DNA of 58,374 bases from Terriglobia bacterium (GTDB lineage Bacteria; Acidobacteriota; Terriglobia; Bryobacterales; Bryobacteraceae). The stretch covers positions 1 through 58,374 of the forward strand of contig JAIQFE010000037.1 in the NCBI GenBank assembly GCA_020073445.1, in the 5' to 3' direction. The position numbers and the translations under genes are program-made. Every line of letters starts with the position of its first letter. Position 1 is the stretch's first letter. The notes under the pieces are model-generated. The model had not been told where the DNA came from. It was given only the letters and a program-made list of their open reading frames with translations, and searched no databases. Of the stretch, positions 35,288 through 45,336 are shown piece by piece.

Positions 35288-36382
35288 GTGCTGTCCCGCA
35301 GGTCATTTATACACGCCGGGGCCGGTGTACTCGCCGCGCCCTTCATCAACCGTGGTCATTTCTCCTTATTTGCCAATAGCTTAGACCAGTACTCGTCCCT
35401 CACCGTGGATCTGGTTCGCGAATCCACCGTGATCGACATGCTGGGCCTGCTCACCCTGGATTTCAAGAAGCTGGATGCCTGGCGAACCCGCCCGGCCAGC
35501 TTCCGTCTGTCAGATTTTCAACGCTTGAAGGACTCCGGCATCACTGTTTTCCACCCCGCGGTTGGCTATATCCAGGGCGACATCTACGCCGAATCGTCGG
35601 CCGATATCACCAGCTGGGACGCCTTCATCGACTCCTATCCCCAGTACTTCATTCGCGTGTGCAATCCGGCAGATGTTTCTCGCGCCAAAGCCGAGGGGAA
35701 ACTGGGGATCATCGTCGGACAGCAGAACTCGAATCATTTTCGGACGGTGGACGACGTCGATGCGTTCTACAAGCTGGGCCAGCGCGTGTCTCAGCTCACC
35801 TATCACGACAATGCTTTGGGCGGCGGTTCCACCGATCCCGCGGAGCGCGGACTCACCCCATACGGCGAAAGTGTTCTGGCGAGGATGAACCAGCTCGGCA
35901 TGGCCGTCGATATCTCGCACTGCGGCGATCGAACCACGCTGGACGTGATTGAAGCATCGGCGAAGCCGGTTCTCGTGACGCATTCGAACTGCCGGGCACT
36001 GGTGCCATCCAGCGCGCGCTGCAAGACTGACGCGGCCATTCGCAAGCTGGCGGCCAGTGGCGGCGTGATGGGCGTGACCATGGAACGCTTGTTCGTCGGT
36101 ACGGGAAACTCGGTGACGATTGAGAATGTGCTCGGACACATTGACCATATCGTGAAGCTGGTGGGTGTGGAGCATGTCGGCCTGGGAACTGACGTCGATC
36201 TGGACGGCCGGGATCTTGCGACCGCATTGAAAAAGAAGAACGACCTGGACGGCCTGCAGTACGCGCGTAAGGTTTACGAGCTGACCGAAGGCCTGATCCG
36301 CCGGAAGTACTCGAAAGCCGATATCCAACTCATCCTGGGCGGCAATTTCCACCGGGCGCTGACCTCCATCTGGCAAGCCTGA
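35288..36382 (+). CDS. Membrane dipeptidase (renal dipeptidase) family protein
   Basis: A 364-residue exported protein with a Tat-like leader (SRRSFIHAGAGVLAAPF). Family M19 features: MAVDISHCGDRTTLDVIEAS, PVLVTHSNCRAL, GVEHVGLGTDVDLDG (the usual GIGSDFDG) and ILGGNFHRAL near the end (usual GGNFLR). The N-terminal HxD zinc motif usual for active M19 enzymes is not visible; its place seems to read VIDMLGLLTLDF. It may have changed metal site or substrate. The start is GTG at 35288; TATAGA just upstream suggests a very short leader. Confidence 0.83.
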   Translation: MLSRRSFIHAGAGVLAAPFINRGHFSLFANSLDQYSSLTVDLVRESTVIDMLGLLTLDFKKLDAWRTRPASFRLSDFQRLKDSGITVFHPAVGYIQGDIYAESSADITSWDAFIDSYPQYFIRVCNPADVSRAKAEGKLGIIVGQQNSNHFRTVDDVDAFYKLGQRVSQLTYHDNALGGGSTDPAERGLTPYGESVLARMNQLGMAVDISHCGDRTTLDVIEASAKPVLVTHSNCRALVPSSARCKTDAAIRKLAASGGVMGVTMERLFVGTGNSVTIENVLGHIDHIVKLVGVEHVGLGTDVDLDGRDLATALKKKNDLDGLQYARKVYELTEGLIRRKYSKADIQLILGGNFHRALTSIWQA

Positions 36383-36396
36383 CTCAGGCTGGCCTG

Positions 36397-36405
36397 TGAT
36401 AGAAT
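36397..36405 (+). promoter_or_regulatory. Extended -10 before YVTN protein
   Basis: TGATAGAAT at 36397-36405, 20 bases before the ATG at 36426. No convincing -35. Similar TAGAAT hexamers lie before ffh, khpA and the gene at 23396. Confidence 0.4.
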
Positions 36406-36425
36406 CGCGGGCGAGGTCACACTCC

Positions 36426-37412
36426 ATGAAGAGATTCTGGGTTTCTCTGGCTTTAGCTCTGCCGCTGGCGGCCGGTTCGGTTCGCGTCATCCAGACCAAC
36501 GCGGCGGGCGACACCGCTCAGTTCATCGATCCCGCAACCAATAAAGTTGTCCTCACGGTGAAGGATCTCGAGGCCCCGCACGGAGTCACTTCCTCGCCCG
36601 ATGGAACGCGCGCGTATTTCACCGTCGAATCCGACAGCACGGTGGTTGCGGTGGACACCAAGACCGGCAAGCATCTGGGCAAGGTCGCCTTGAGCGGGCA
36701 CCCCAACAACATCGCCGTCTCGAAAGATGGCAAGCTGATTTTCGCCGGCATCGCCGTAGCGCCCGGCGGCGTGGACGTGATCGACGCGGCCACCATGAAG
36801 AACATCAAGACCATCAAGGTCAAGGGTGCCGTGCATAACGTGTACGTGACGCCGGATGGAAAGTGGGTGGTCTCGGGATCGGTCGGTAGCCGTGTTCTCA
36901 CCGTAATCGACATGGCGAAGCTGGAAGTGGCCTGGGATCACACCTTCGACAAAGGCGTGCGCTGCATGACGTTTGACACCGCGCCGGATGGCTCCGCCGC
37001 TCATGTTTACCTGCAACTCTCCGACGTGCATGGATTCGCTGTGCTGGATTTGAAGACGCATGAAGAAGTGAATCGGGTCATGCTTCCCAACGAGCCCAAG
37101 GTCGGCGAAGTCCACAGCGGCGCGCCGTCGCACGGCATCGGAATCACTCCCGATAAGAAGACCCTGGCAGTGGACAGCTCCGTAGCGAATGGCGTGTTCT
37201 TTTACTCGATGCCGGATCTGAAAGTCATCGGATTCGTACCCACGGGGCCCACGCCCGATTGGCTGACGTTCACGCCGGACAGCAAGATGGTCTACGTCGC
37301 GAATGCCGGAGCGAACAATGTGTCGGCCGTGGACATTCAGGCGCGCAAGGTCGTCGCCGTTATTCCGGTGGGCGAGGTTCCGAAGCGGAACGCGACGGTC
37401 GTAGTCCCGTAA
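36426..37412 (+). CDS. Secreted YVTN-type beta-propeller protein
   Basis: A 328-residue protein with a signal peptide (MKRFWVSLALALPLAAGS). Repeats of about 42 residues follow, each with SPDGTRAYF / SKDGKLIFA / TPDGKWVVSG / TPDKKTLAV / TPDSKMVYVAN-like strands, typical of seven-bladed YVTN/WD40-like propellers (for example NNVSAVDIQARKVVAVIPVGEVPKR at the end). It is probably periplasmic or surface-exposed and ligand-binding; the ligand is unknown. The ATG at 36426 starts the leader. A frame open to 36396 is ignored. Confidence 0.88.
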   Translation: MKRFWVSLALALPLAAGSVRVIQTNAAGDTAQFIDPATNKVVLTVKDLEAPHGVTSSPDGTRAYFTVESDSTVVAVDTKTGKHLGKVALSGHPNNIAVSKDGKLIFAGIAVAPGGVDVIDAATMKNIKTIKVKGAVHNVYVTPDGKWVVSGSVGSRVLTVIDMAKLEVAWDHTFDKGVRCMTFDTAPDGSAAHVYLQLSDVHGFAVLDLKTHEEVNRVMLPNEPKVGEVHSGAPSHGIGITPDKKTLAVDSSVANGVFFYSMPDLKVIGFVPTGPTPDWLTFTPDSKMVYVANAGANNVSAVDIQARKVVAVIPVGEVPKRNATVVVP

Positions 37413-37632
37413 CGACTGCGGCTCTGGAACGGGGACTGGCTACGCTGCCCCGAGCGAGCCCCAGAGCGTAGGAGCAAGACTTGATTCGGTGCGAGCGGGC
37501 GGCGCTGCCTGTCCCCGTTCACCACCCCTATGCCGTCAACGAAAAATCGGGGACAGACCGCGAAATTCCGCGATCGACAGAGTCAAGTTCTATCACGGAA
37601 GTGGTCGCGGAAATTCGTAGGCAGTCCCCAAT
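37413..37632. repeat. Intergenic GGGGAC/GTCCCC repeat cluster
   Basis: No gene. Several half-palindromes recur: GGGGACTG (about 37433), CTGTCCCC (about 37509), GGGGACAG (about 37550) and CAGTCCCC (about 37621). They belong to the same sequence family as the stem at 16464-16485. The stretch sits between convergent genes and may contain decayed repeat copies. Confidence 0.55.
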
Positions 37633-38985
37633 TTACGGAATCACCTTCTTCTGTTTGATCCAGTCGATCACAATATCGCGCAGTAGCGCGCCCTGATCTG
37701 TGACGCGGAATTTGTAGCCGCGGTCCGCCCAATTCGTGGCCATAAAATCAGTGGTGACCACCCGATAGGTTCGCTGGGGATCGAGCTTGGCCGTCTCTAT
37801 AACCTTCTCGGTATGCGTTGGGCCGTCGAGCTTCATCAATTGATCCCCCGGAACCTCGGCGACGACCACACGGTCATCGAAGGGCATCACGTTCCAGATA
37901 TGGCGCGCGAATAGTTGGCCCTCGGGAAGCGTGTCGCGCACGCCGCCCATATTGGTGAAGGCGAAATCGGATGGGAAGCGGTCGTTCATCGCTTTCTCCA
38001 TCAACCCTTTGATCTCGGTCTTGGAAAATTGCTTGTTCGATTGACCGATTGGGACGTCGACCTGCCCAGATACTTTCGCTTCCCACTTCTCGACCTGCGC
38101 CTCGACTGCGGGATCGGCGGGAAATACGCCGTCATCCACGGGAATGCCGGTCCATTCGTGTGAGACGATGCGGCGGGTCGCGATGTCATAGCCCATCACC
38201 AAGCGTCCCACCTGACGGCCATAGCCCTCCGCGTGGATGATGAGCCTCCCATCCATTTCAATGGGCTCTTTCCAGGGCGTGTGTTCGTGCCCGATCACCA
38301 CCACACTCACATCCGGGAGCCCGCGCAGGATCGACTCCGCCTCGGTCTTCTCAATATGTCCGAGCACGATCACCATGTCGGCGTGTTCTTTCGCGTCCGC
38401 GACAACCGGCCGCAGCGTTTCAACGTCAGGTGCGGCATGATACGGCCCCAGATTCGCCAGAGTGGTGTGATCCAGAAGCTTTTCGAGCAGCACGCCGACG
38501 ACTGCGACGCGCATTCCACCAACATCACGAATGACATACGGCGGATTCAGTATCCGGTTTCCCGAAGCGTCGACTACGTTCGCATTGACGGTGGGAAAAC
38601 TCGCGATCTGCATGAAGTCGCGAATCTTCCTCCAGCCATAGTCGAACTCGTGGTTACCCAGGCAGTTGACGTCGATGCCGAGGTTATTGGCGATCTCATA
38701 ATCCGGGGCGCCCGAGAACACCGTGCTGACCGGGGAGCCTTGGACGATATCCCCGGCGCTCAAGGTGAGCGATGCGTGGGCCGCGGCTCGTTCCCGCTTG
38801 AGCGCAGTGGCCAGGTGCGCGACACCCCCGATGCCATCGGGATCCGGCAGCAGGCGGTCATGCAGATCGTTGATGTGCAGGATGGTGAGCTCGTGGACGG
38901 TGCTCTGCCGGCATCCAGCCAGGAACAAGGCGGCCAGGAGCAGGCTGAATTTAAGATGTGTTCGGCGGCGGAGGAGCAAACTCAA
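37633..38985 (-). CDS. Lipoprotein 5'-nucleotidase/metallophosphatase
   Basis: A 450-residue protein of the UshA/5'-nucleotidase family. The lipoprotein signal ends in LAGC (residues about 22-25). The metallophosphoesterase domain has ILHINDLHDRL, TLSAGDIVQGSP, VNCLGNHEFDYG, VIVLGHIE and VVVIGHEHTPW. The C-terminal nucleotidase domain has DFAFTNMGGVRDTLPEGQL and YRVVTTDFMATNWADRGYKF. It probably hydrolyses nucleotides or related phosphoesters outside the inner membrane. The start is TTG at 38985. It lies 18 bases after the cytochrome gene on the same strand. Confidence 0.9.
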   Translation of the reverse strand: MSLLLRRRTHLKFSLLLAALFLAGCRQSTVHELTILHINDLHDRLLPDPDGIGGVAHLATALKRERAAAHASLTLSAGDIVQGSPVSTVFSGAPDYEIANNLGIDVNCLGNHEFDYGWRKIRDFMQIASFPTVNANVVDASGNRILNPPYVIRDVGGMRVAVVGVLLEKLLDHTTLANLGPYHAAPDVETLRPVVADAKEHADMVIVLGHIEKTEAESILRGLPDVSVVVIGHEHTPWKEPIEMDGRLIIHAEGYGRQVGRLVMGYDIATRRIVSHEWTGIPVDDGVFPADPAVEAQVEKWEAKVSGQVDVPIGQSNKQFSKTEIKGLMEKAMNDRFPSDFAFTNMGGVRDTLPEGQLFARHIWNVMPFDDRVVVAEVPGDQLMKLDGPTHTEKVIETAKLDPQRTYRVVTTDFMATNWADRGYKFRVTDQGALLRDIVIDWIKQKKVIP

Positions 38986-39003
38986 TTATCGCGCGCGACG
39001 GCT

Positions 39004-39423
39004 TTATTTTGAGCCGCGAGCCCAGTCCGCGATAGCCTTCCAGTCGGGATCGCTTTGCGATTGGAACTGGCGGCCGCCGCTATGGAAATCGTCGCCGCCG
39101 GCTGTGCCAGCCAAAGGATGCTTGAGCAGGGGGCTGGACATCAGGTTGGTGGAGAAGACTAACTTCGAAACAGCCTCGAAGTTTTTCCGCGATTCCTCTT
39201 CGGTCCAGTTGGTTGCGCCCGGCGCCAGCGGCTGCAGGCGGAAGGCGTTACCCGCGTTGGCGTGGCATACGACGCAGCGGGCGTGGCCTTCGCGTTTCTT
39301 GAGGAAGATAGGCTCCACTTTTGCTTTGTAGGTAGCGTAGTCGAGCGATTGCGCGGCAGCGTGTCCGGCGGCGAAGGAAGCCGCGATTGCGATCACGATG
39401 GCGAGCCTGGCTGAACTAGTCAT
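39004..39423 (-). CDS. Exported c-type cytochrome-like protein
   Basis: A 139-residue protein with a signal peptide (SSARLAIVIAIAASFAAGHAAA) and one heme-c motif, CVVCH (in KKREGHARCVVCHANAGNAFRLQPL). Upstream of it is the DYATYKAKVEPIFLKKR segment seen in small acidobacterial/planctomycete cytochromes. The second axial ligand may be a Met in LVFSTNLMSSPLLKHP. The start is ATG at 39423 with GGGGAAAG before it; the frame extends much further upstream without support. It is probably an electron carrier of unknown partner. Confidence 0.85.
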   Translation of the reverse strand: MTSSARLAIVIAIAASFAAGHAAAQSLDYATYKAKVEPIFLKKREGHARCVVCHANAGNAFRLQPLAPGATNWTEEESRKNFEAVSKLVFSTNLMSSPLLKHPLAGTAGGDDFHSGGRQFQSQSDPDWKAIADWARGSK

Positions 39424-39459
39424 ATGTCTTTCCCCTGTTCGCGCGGTCCATAATATCAC

Positions 39460-39729
39460 ATGGGGTTCGCGGTGTGGATCGACGCCGAACGCGGCCTGGC
39501 GTGGGCGCAGGGCACCCATGAATACCGTCCCATGGGCAGCGCGGTAATCGCTTCGACGGACCAGTTCCGGCATCGTGATTTCCGGAAGACTCGGCGTCTC
39601 CCGGCCCATCTGCGCCACTCTTTCGTGGGATTCTTCGGATCGCTGGAAGAGGTCAACGTCAGGTTGCTGCTGCAGCACAAGTCGCGGCGCGAGTGGCTGC
39701 GCCGGGTCACGCCGGCTCACCTGCTGTAA
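39460..39729 (+). CDS. Small hypothetical protein
   Basis: An 89-residue basic protein (MGFAVWIDAERGLAWAQGTHEYRPMGSAVIASTDQFRHRDFRKTRR...RHSFVGFFGSLEEVNVRLLL). I do not recognise it; codon use looks consistent with coding, and it sits divergently 36 bases from the cytochrome gene. It may be spurious. Confidence 0.4.
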   Translation: MGFAVWIDAERGLAWAQGTHEYRPMGSAVIASTDQFRHRDFRKTRRLPAHLRHSFVGFFGSLEEVNVRLLLQHKSRREWLRRVTPAHLL

Positions 39730-39763
39730 GTCCCGCCAGCACGCGGTATACTTGACAGTTTGC

Positions 39764-40741
39764 ATGCAAAACGAACCTATAACTGACATCGCCCACCTGG
39801 GGCACCTGGAGCTTTACACCCCGAAAATCGAGGAGAGCGTCCGCTTCTTCGTCGACATCATGGGGATGACCGAGAGCGGCCGGGAAGGCGACTCGGTCTA
39901 CTTGCGCGCCTGGGACGACTACGAGCGCCACACGCTCAAGCTCACAGCGGCGAAACAGCCTGGAATGGGCCATATGGGACTTCGTGCGCGCAGCCCGCAG
40001 GCGCTGGAACGGCGCGTTGCGGCCCTAAAAGGCACCGAATTCGCGATCGGCTGGGACAAAGGCGACCTATGCCACGGCCCGGCCTTCGTGTGCCAGGATC
40101 CGGACGGGCACAAGATCCAGCTGTATTACGAGACCCAGTGGTACGATGCCCCTCCGAACCTGAAGCCTGCGTTGAAAAATCAGGCTCAGCGATTCCCGGC
40201 GCGCGGCTGCAACGTCCGCCGTCTGGATCACTGGAACGGCCTTGCCGTCGACATCAAATCGAATCGCGAGTTCTTTGAAAACTACCTCGGCTTCCGCCTG
40301 ACCGAGCAGATTGTCCTTGACACGGGCGTCGAAGCCGCGATGTGGATGACCTGCACCAACAAGAGCTACGACTTCGCCTACACCAAGGATGCGACCGGCA
40401 CCAAGGGCCGTTTCCATCACGTGACCTATGCTGTCAACAGCCGTGAAGAGGTTTTGCTCGCCGCCGACATTTTCCTGGAGAACGGGATCAAGATCGAGAC
40501 GGGTCCGCACAAGCACGCGATCCAGCAGACCTTTTTCCTGTACGTCTATGAGCCCGGAGGAAATCGGGTAGAGATCGCTAACGCCGGCGCGCGCCTGATT
40601 CTGGCGCCCGACTGGAAGCCGATCCGCTGGACCGAAGCCGAGCGGAAGAAGGGCCAGGCCTGGGGACTCAAGACGATTGAATCCTTCCATATTTACGGCA
40701 CCCCGGCGGTTCCCGGCCATCCCGGCAGTGGACCTGAGTAA
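39764..40741 (+). CDS. Type I extradiol (catechol 2,3-) dioxygenase
   Basis: A 325-residue protein with two VOC domains: LGHLELYTPKIEESVRFFVDIMGM (N-terminal) and LDHWNGLAVDIKSNREFFENYLGF (C-terminal, catalytic). The metal ligands of the family are visible: His in RRLDHWN, His in RFHHVTYAV and Glu in GGNRVEIANAG; catalytic Tyr/His lie in FFLYVYEPGG and GPHKHAIQ. It would open an aromatic ring next to a diol using Fe(II) or Mn(II) and O2; the exact substrate is uncertain. The ATG at 39764 is close to a TATACT element (39747-39752). The LigM-like gene follows after 149 bases. Confidence 0.88.
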   Translation: MQNEPITDIAHLGHLELYTPKIEESVRFFVDIMGMTESGREGDSVYLRAWDDYERHTLKLTAAKQPGMGHMGLRARSPQALERRVAALKGTEFAIGWDKGDLCHGPAFVCQDPDGHKIQLYYETQWYDAPPNLKPALKNQAQRFPARGCNVRRLDHWNGLAVDIKSNREFFENYLGFRLTEQIVLDTGVEAAMWMTCTNKSYDFAYTKDATGTKGRFHHVTYAVNSREEVLLAADIFLENGIKIETGPHKHAIQQTFFLYVYEPGGNRVEIANAGARLILAPDWKPIRWTEAERKKGQAWGLKTIESFHIYGTPAVPGHPGSGPE

Positions 40742-40828
40742 GACCGGCTGGATACAGGACGGGACGCTCGATTCAATGGAATTTGGGGGACTCCAAGAGA
40801 AAAATTGATGGGGCTGGCCGGGCCGCCG

Positions 40829-40837
40829 TGTTAAACT
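40829..40837 (+). promoter_or_regulatory. Extended -10 (TGTTAAACT) before LigM-like gene
   Basis: Same 9-mer as at 18748-18756, in the 149-base gap before the gene at 40891. The leader contains AAAGAGGA as a likely ribosome binding site (about 40871). A separate promoter means the demethylase need not be co-transcribed with the dioxygenase. Confidence 0.4.
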
Positions 40838-40839
40838 AA

Positions 40840-42288
<1,449 letters not shown>

Positions 42289-42332
42289 GCCGCAATCGTC
42301 GTCATCGCTGGCGCGCCGTACACCTTGCGTTT

Positions 42333-42357
42333 TATCGTAATTTGATATATCGTAATT
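42333..42357 (+). promoter_or_regulatory. Repeat operator/promoter before second padR
   Basis: TATCGTAATT occurs twice (42333-42342 and 42348-42357, period 15), with GATATATC (42344-42351) as a palindrome between. A weak -35 TTGCGT (42325-42330) stands 17 bases before TATCGT. The ATG is at 42364, so the transcript would be almost leaderless. Likely PadR binding site. Confidence 0.5.
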
Positions 42358-42363
42358 CGCAGT

Positions 42364-42678
42364 ATGGCGCGCAAGCCTAAAACCGGGCCGGCCTCCGACC
42401 CGGAACTCCTTATCCTTTCGAGCCTCGCCTCCGGCCCGAAGCACGGCTACGCCATGATGGGCGACATCGAAGCGTTCGCCGGCGTTACGCTGGGCCCCGG
42501 AACGCTCTACACCGCGATTACGCGCCTGGTCGAAAAGAAACTTATCGCCCCGGAATCGGGCTCCGGCCGCCAACGGCCGTACAAGCTGACCGCCGAAGGG
42601 GCAACTGGCCTTACGGAACAACTCAACGCCATGCGACGCGTCGCGGCAACCGGCCTACGGAGGTTACGGCCCGCATGA
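42364..42678 (+). CDS. PadR family transcriptional regulator
   Basis: A 104-residue winged-helix protein: ELLILSSLASGPKHGYAMMGDIEAFAGVTLGPGTLYTAITRLVEKKLIAPE followed by RQRPYKLTAEGATGLTEQLNAM. It is a typical PadR repressor. Its TGA overlaps the ATG of the downstream membrane-protein gene (ATGA at 42675-42678), so the two are translated together. Compared with the PadR at 10305 it belongs to a shorter, distinct subgroup. Confidence 0.9.
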   Translation: MARKPKTGPASDPELLILSSLASGPKHGYAMMGDIEAFAGVTLGPGTLYTAITRLVEKKLIAPESGSGRQRPYKLTAEGATGLTEQLNAMRRVAATGLRRLRPA

Positions 42679-43394
42679 AGACCTGGATCATCCGAACCCT
42701 TTTGCGTCTTTACCCCGCCAACTGGCGTCGCGAGTATGGTGGTGAGTTGACGCACATGCTCCTCGCCCGTCCCCTGACGGAGAACATTGTAGGCGACGTC
42801 TTCCTTAGCGCGCTCTGGCAGCGTTTTCGCGCAGCCGAAATCTCAACGCTTGTTGGACTCGGCATGCTGCTAGTCATGCTCAACGGATTCGTGTGGAACA
42901 TTGTCGCTCCTCCACCGTATGGCAGCGAGGCGAGCATGTTACTCCAGAATCTCTGGGGATCGAACCTCTACGTCTTACTTCTGGTCGGCTGCGGCTTGTG
43001 GACCCACCTGCGCCGCCGAGGCAAGTTGGACCAATCGGGGCTGGCGGCTGTGAAGATTTCGTTCCTGGCAGGCATCCCGGTCATGCTGGCCGGTGCTTTG
43101 ATGCTGTCTGGCGTCCTCGGTGTGATCGTCCTAGGACCCGGGGACATTCCCACCACCTTCCACCAACACGGATTCACGTACACCTATTACGACGCAACGT
43201 TGCGTTCTTGCTGGATCCGTGTGCAGGATCCCGCGGGTCCATTGAAGGCGGTGCTATCTACTACCTGCCCGCCAGCCCCGCTCGGCGTTCTGCTCGCGCC
43301 TCTGTTTACGCTGCCTGCATCCTGGCTATGGGGCATGGTCGGCGGCCTGTTAGGACGCTGGATCGCTCGCCGTAGGCGGCCGGTGTCCGCTTAG
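42675..43394 (+). CDS. PadR-coupled membrane protein
   Basis: A 239-residue protein with about four TM segments (about 57-77, 93-112, 125-150 and 205-230). The N-terminus ([25 protein letters not shown]) resembles the start of the orphan permease at 10669 (YPAAFRQEYGNQM), a cytoplasmic segment commonly seen in PadR-linked acidobacterial proteins, but the MacB/FtsX part is missing. The function is unknown. It converges with the LOG gene, overlapping it by four bases. Confidence 0.75.
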   Translation: MKTWIIRTLLRLYPANWRREYGGELTHMLLARPLTENIVGDVFLSALWQRFRAAEISTLVGLGMLLVMLNGFVWNIVAPPPYGSEASMLLQNLWGSNLYVLLLVGCGLWTHLRRRGKLDQSGLAAVKISFLAGIPVMLAGALMLSGVLGVIVLGPGDIPTTFHQHGFTYTYYDATLRSCWIRVQDPAGPLKAVLSTTCPPAPLGVLLAPLFTLPASWLWGMVGGLLGRWIARRRRPVSA

Positions 43395-43981
43395 GATTTC
43401 GCCCGGTCGAGCCATTTTTCGACCGGTGGAACTTCATACGCGGACACTCGTGCGAGCAGGCGGTTCGGATTCGTGTCGGCCAGTAATAGCTGGCGATGTT
43501 CAGCGCGGATGAACCCTTCGCGGGTCGCATGGTCCAGCCACTCGAGTAGAGCGTCAAAGAAGCCTTCGACGTTTAGCAGTCCAACGGGTTTCTGATGGAT
43601 ACCGAGTTGTCCCCAAGTGAGGATCTCGCATAACTCTTCCGCAGTACCGAACCCGCCCGGCAAGGCGATAAAGGCGTCGGATAGCGAGGCCATTATCGCC
43701 TTTCGTTCGTGCATCGAGTCCACCACGTGAAGTTTGCTCAAGCCGGAGTGGGAGACTTCCTTTGCAACCAAGGCATGAGGTATTACTCCGATAACCTCTC
43801 CGCCGGCTTCTAGAGCAGCGTCCGCCACGGTTCCCATCAGACCAGTGCTGCCGCCTCCATAGACGAGAGTCAGGCCTCCAACAGCAAGCAGCTCGCCTAG
43901 TTCAGCAGCGGCAGCGCGGTAGCTCGGCTTGAGACCGCCGCTGGAGCCGCAAAAGACGCAGACTGTGTTCAGTGTCCCCAT
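43391..43981 (-). CDS. LOG family protein (TIGR00730)
   Basis: A 196-residue Rossmann-fold protein: [10 protein letters not shown] at the N-terminus, [19 protein letters not shown], the HERK segment ([29 protein letters not shown]) and the PGGxGTxxE motif of LOG/YgdH cytokinin-riboside 5'-monophosphate phosphoribohydrolases. In bacteria these cleave nucleoside monophosphates to base and ribose 5-phosphate. The start is ATG at 43981, giving [14 protein letters not shown]; the open frame to 44119 overlaps galE. Confidence 0.92.
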   Translation of the reverse strand: MGTLNTVCVFCGSSGGLKPSYRAAAAELGELLAVGGLTLVYGGGSTGLMGTVADAALEAGGEVIGVIPHALVAKEVSHSGLSKLHVVDSMHERKAIMASLSDAFIALPGGFGTAEELCEILTWGQLGIHQKPVGLLNVEGFFDALLEWLDHATREGFIRAEHRQLLLADTNPNRLLARVSAYEVPPVEKWLDRAKS

Positions 43982-44043
43982 GCGGCCGAAAGGTCTCGCG
44001 CATACCCATCTTAACTCGCCCCCAACGCCCTTCACGCAGGTAG

Positions 44044-45051
44044 GTGTGGCATAGTGAAAACATCTTGCCAAGTCCTGTTCTGGTCGCCGGCGGCGCCGGC
44101 TATATCGGCAGTCACACATGTAAATTGCTCGCCCGGGCCGGCCGCGAGCCGATCGTTCTCGACAATCTCAGCACGGGCCATCGCTGGGCCGCCAAGTTCG
44201 GTCCCCTCTACGAAGGCGATATCGAAGACGGCGAGCTGGTGCAGAAGATTGTCCGCCAGCACGGCATCACCGATGTGATCGATTTCGCGGCGAAAGCTTA
44301 CGTCGGCGAATCGTATACGGATCCCGGCAAGTATTTCTGCGAGAATGTCGGCAAAACGATTCACTTCCTGGATGCGCTGATCATGTCTGGCGCTAAGAAC
44401 ATCGTGTTCTCCTCCACGTGCGCCGTGTACGGAGATCCCGAGACCATCCCGATCACCGAATCGGAAACCAAGAAGCCGGTGAATCCCTACGGCGAAACGA
44501 AACTTTTTGTGGAAAAGATGCTCCACTGGCACGGGATCGCGCACGGCCTGAAATGGGTCGCCCCGCGCTACTTCAATGCGGCCGGCGCCGATCCGGAAGG
44601 CGAGCTCGGGGAACTGCATGAGCCGGAAACGCACCTGATCCCGGCCGCATTCGAGGCGGTTCAGGGAAAGCGTCCGCAGCTCGAAGTCTACGGGACCGAC
44701 TATCCCACTCCGGACGGAACCGCGGTTCGCGATTACATCCACGTGTTCGACCTGGGCCGCGCGCACATTCTCGCGCTCGACTACTTACGCCAGGGCGGGG
44801 AATCGATCTCCGTCAATCTGGGCACCGGCGTAGGTCAATCGGTCCTGGACGTGGTGCGTGCTGTCGCTTCGGCCAGCGGTCACGATGTCCCGCACGTGCT
44901 TCGTCCGCGGCGCGCCGGCGATCCACCGGAGCTGGTGGCGGACCCGTCGCTCGCCAAGAAGGTGCTGGGTTGGACCGCCGAATACCGGGATATCAAACGC
45001 ATCGTTGAGACCGCCTGGGCCTGGCACGATAAATCCCATAAATCAGCGTGA
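44044..45051 (+). CDS. galE: UDP-glucose 4-epimerase
   Basis: A 335-residue extended short-chain dehydrogenase. It has the NAD-binding [26 protein letters not shown], the catalytic Ser/Thr-Tyr-Lys set ([17 protein letters not shown]), [16 protein letters not shown] and [22 protein letters not shown]. It interconverts UDP-glucose and UDP-galactose for envelope sugars. The GTG at 44044 (AGGTAG upstream) is used; a TTG at 44065 would give a more usual N-terminus ([11 protein letters not shown]). Confidence 0.94.
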   Translation: MWHSENILPSPVLVAGGAGYIGSHTCKLLARAGREPIVLDNLSTGHRWAAKFGPLYEGDIEDGELVQKIVRQHGITDVIDFAAKAYVGESYTDPGKYFCENVGKTIHFLDALIMSGAKNIVFSSTCAVYGDPETIPITESETKKPVNPYGETKLFVEKMLHWHGIAHGLKWVAPRYFNAAGADPEGELGELHEPETHLIPAAFEAVQGKRPQLEVYGTDYPTPDGTAVRDYIHVFDLGRAHILALDYLRQGGESISVNLGTGVGQSVLDVVRAVASASGHDVPHVLRPRRAGDPPELVADPSLAKKVLGWTAEYRDIKRIVETAWAWHDKSHKSA

Positions 45052-45063
45052 TATGATTTTTCC

Positions 45064-45336
45064 ATGCCCAACTACGTGATCGAGCGCGAGATCCCCGGGG
45101 CGAGCAACATGACCGAGGAACAGGTCAAGGAAGTGGCTCTGAAGTCTCTGGGAGTGCTCAAGGACCTGGGTCCGCAGATTCAGTGGCTGCACAGCTATGT
45201 GACCGACGATAAAGTCTACTGCATTTACTGGGCGCCCAACGAAGAGATTATCAAGGAGCACGCCCGCCTGGGTGGATTTCCCGCCAACCGGATCTCGGCG
45301 GTTCGGCGCATGATGGAACCCGCCAGCGCCGGTTAG
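45064..45336 (+). CDS. DUF4242 domain protein
   Basis: A 90-residue ferredoxin-like-fold protein of DUF4242 (MPNYVIEREIPGASNMTEEQVKEVALKSL, IQWLHSYVTDDKVYCIYWAPNEEIIKEHARLGGFPANRI). Proteins of this type are small, soluble and of unknown function; some are annotated as nickel-binding. The start ATG at 45064 lies 13 bases after galE. It converges with the large kinase gene, overlapping by four bases. Confidence 0.88.
   Translation: MPNYVIEREIPGASNMTEEQVKEVALKSLGVLKDLGPQIQWLHSYVTDDKVYCIYWAPNEEIIKEHARLGGFPANRISAVRRMMEPASAG

Noticed and set aside
35510-36514. 334-residue minus-strand frame
   Set aside because: Antisense to the dipeptidase-like gene.
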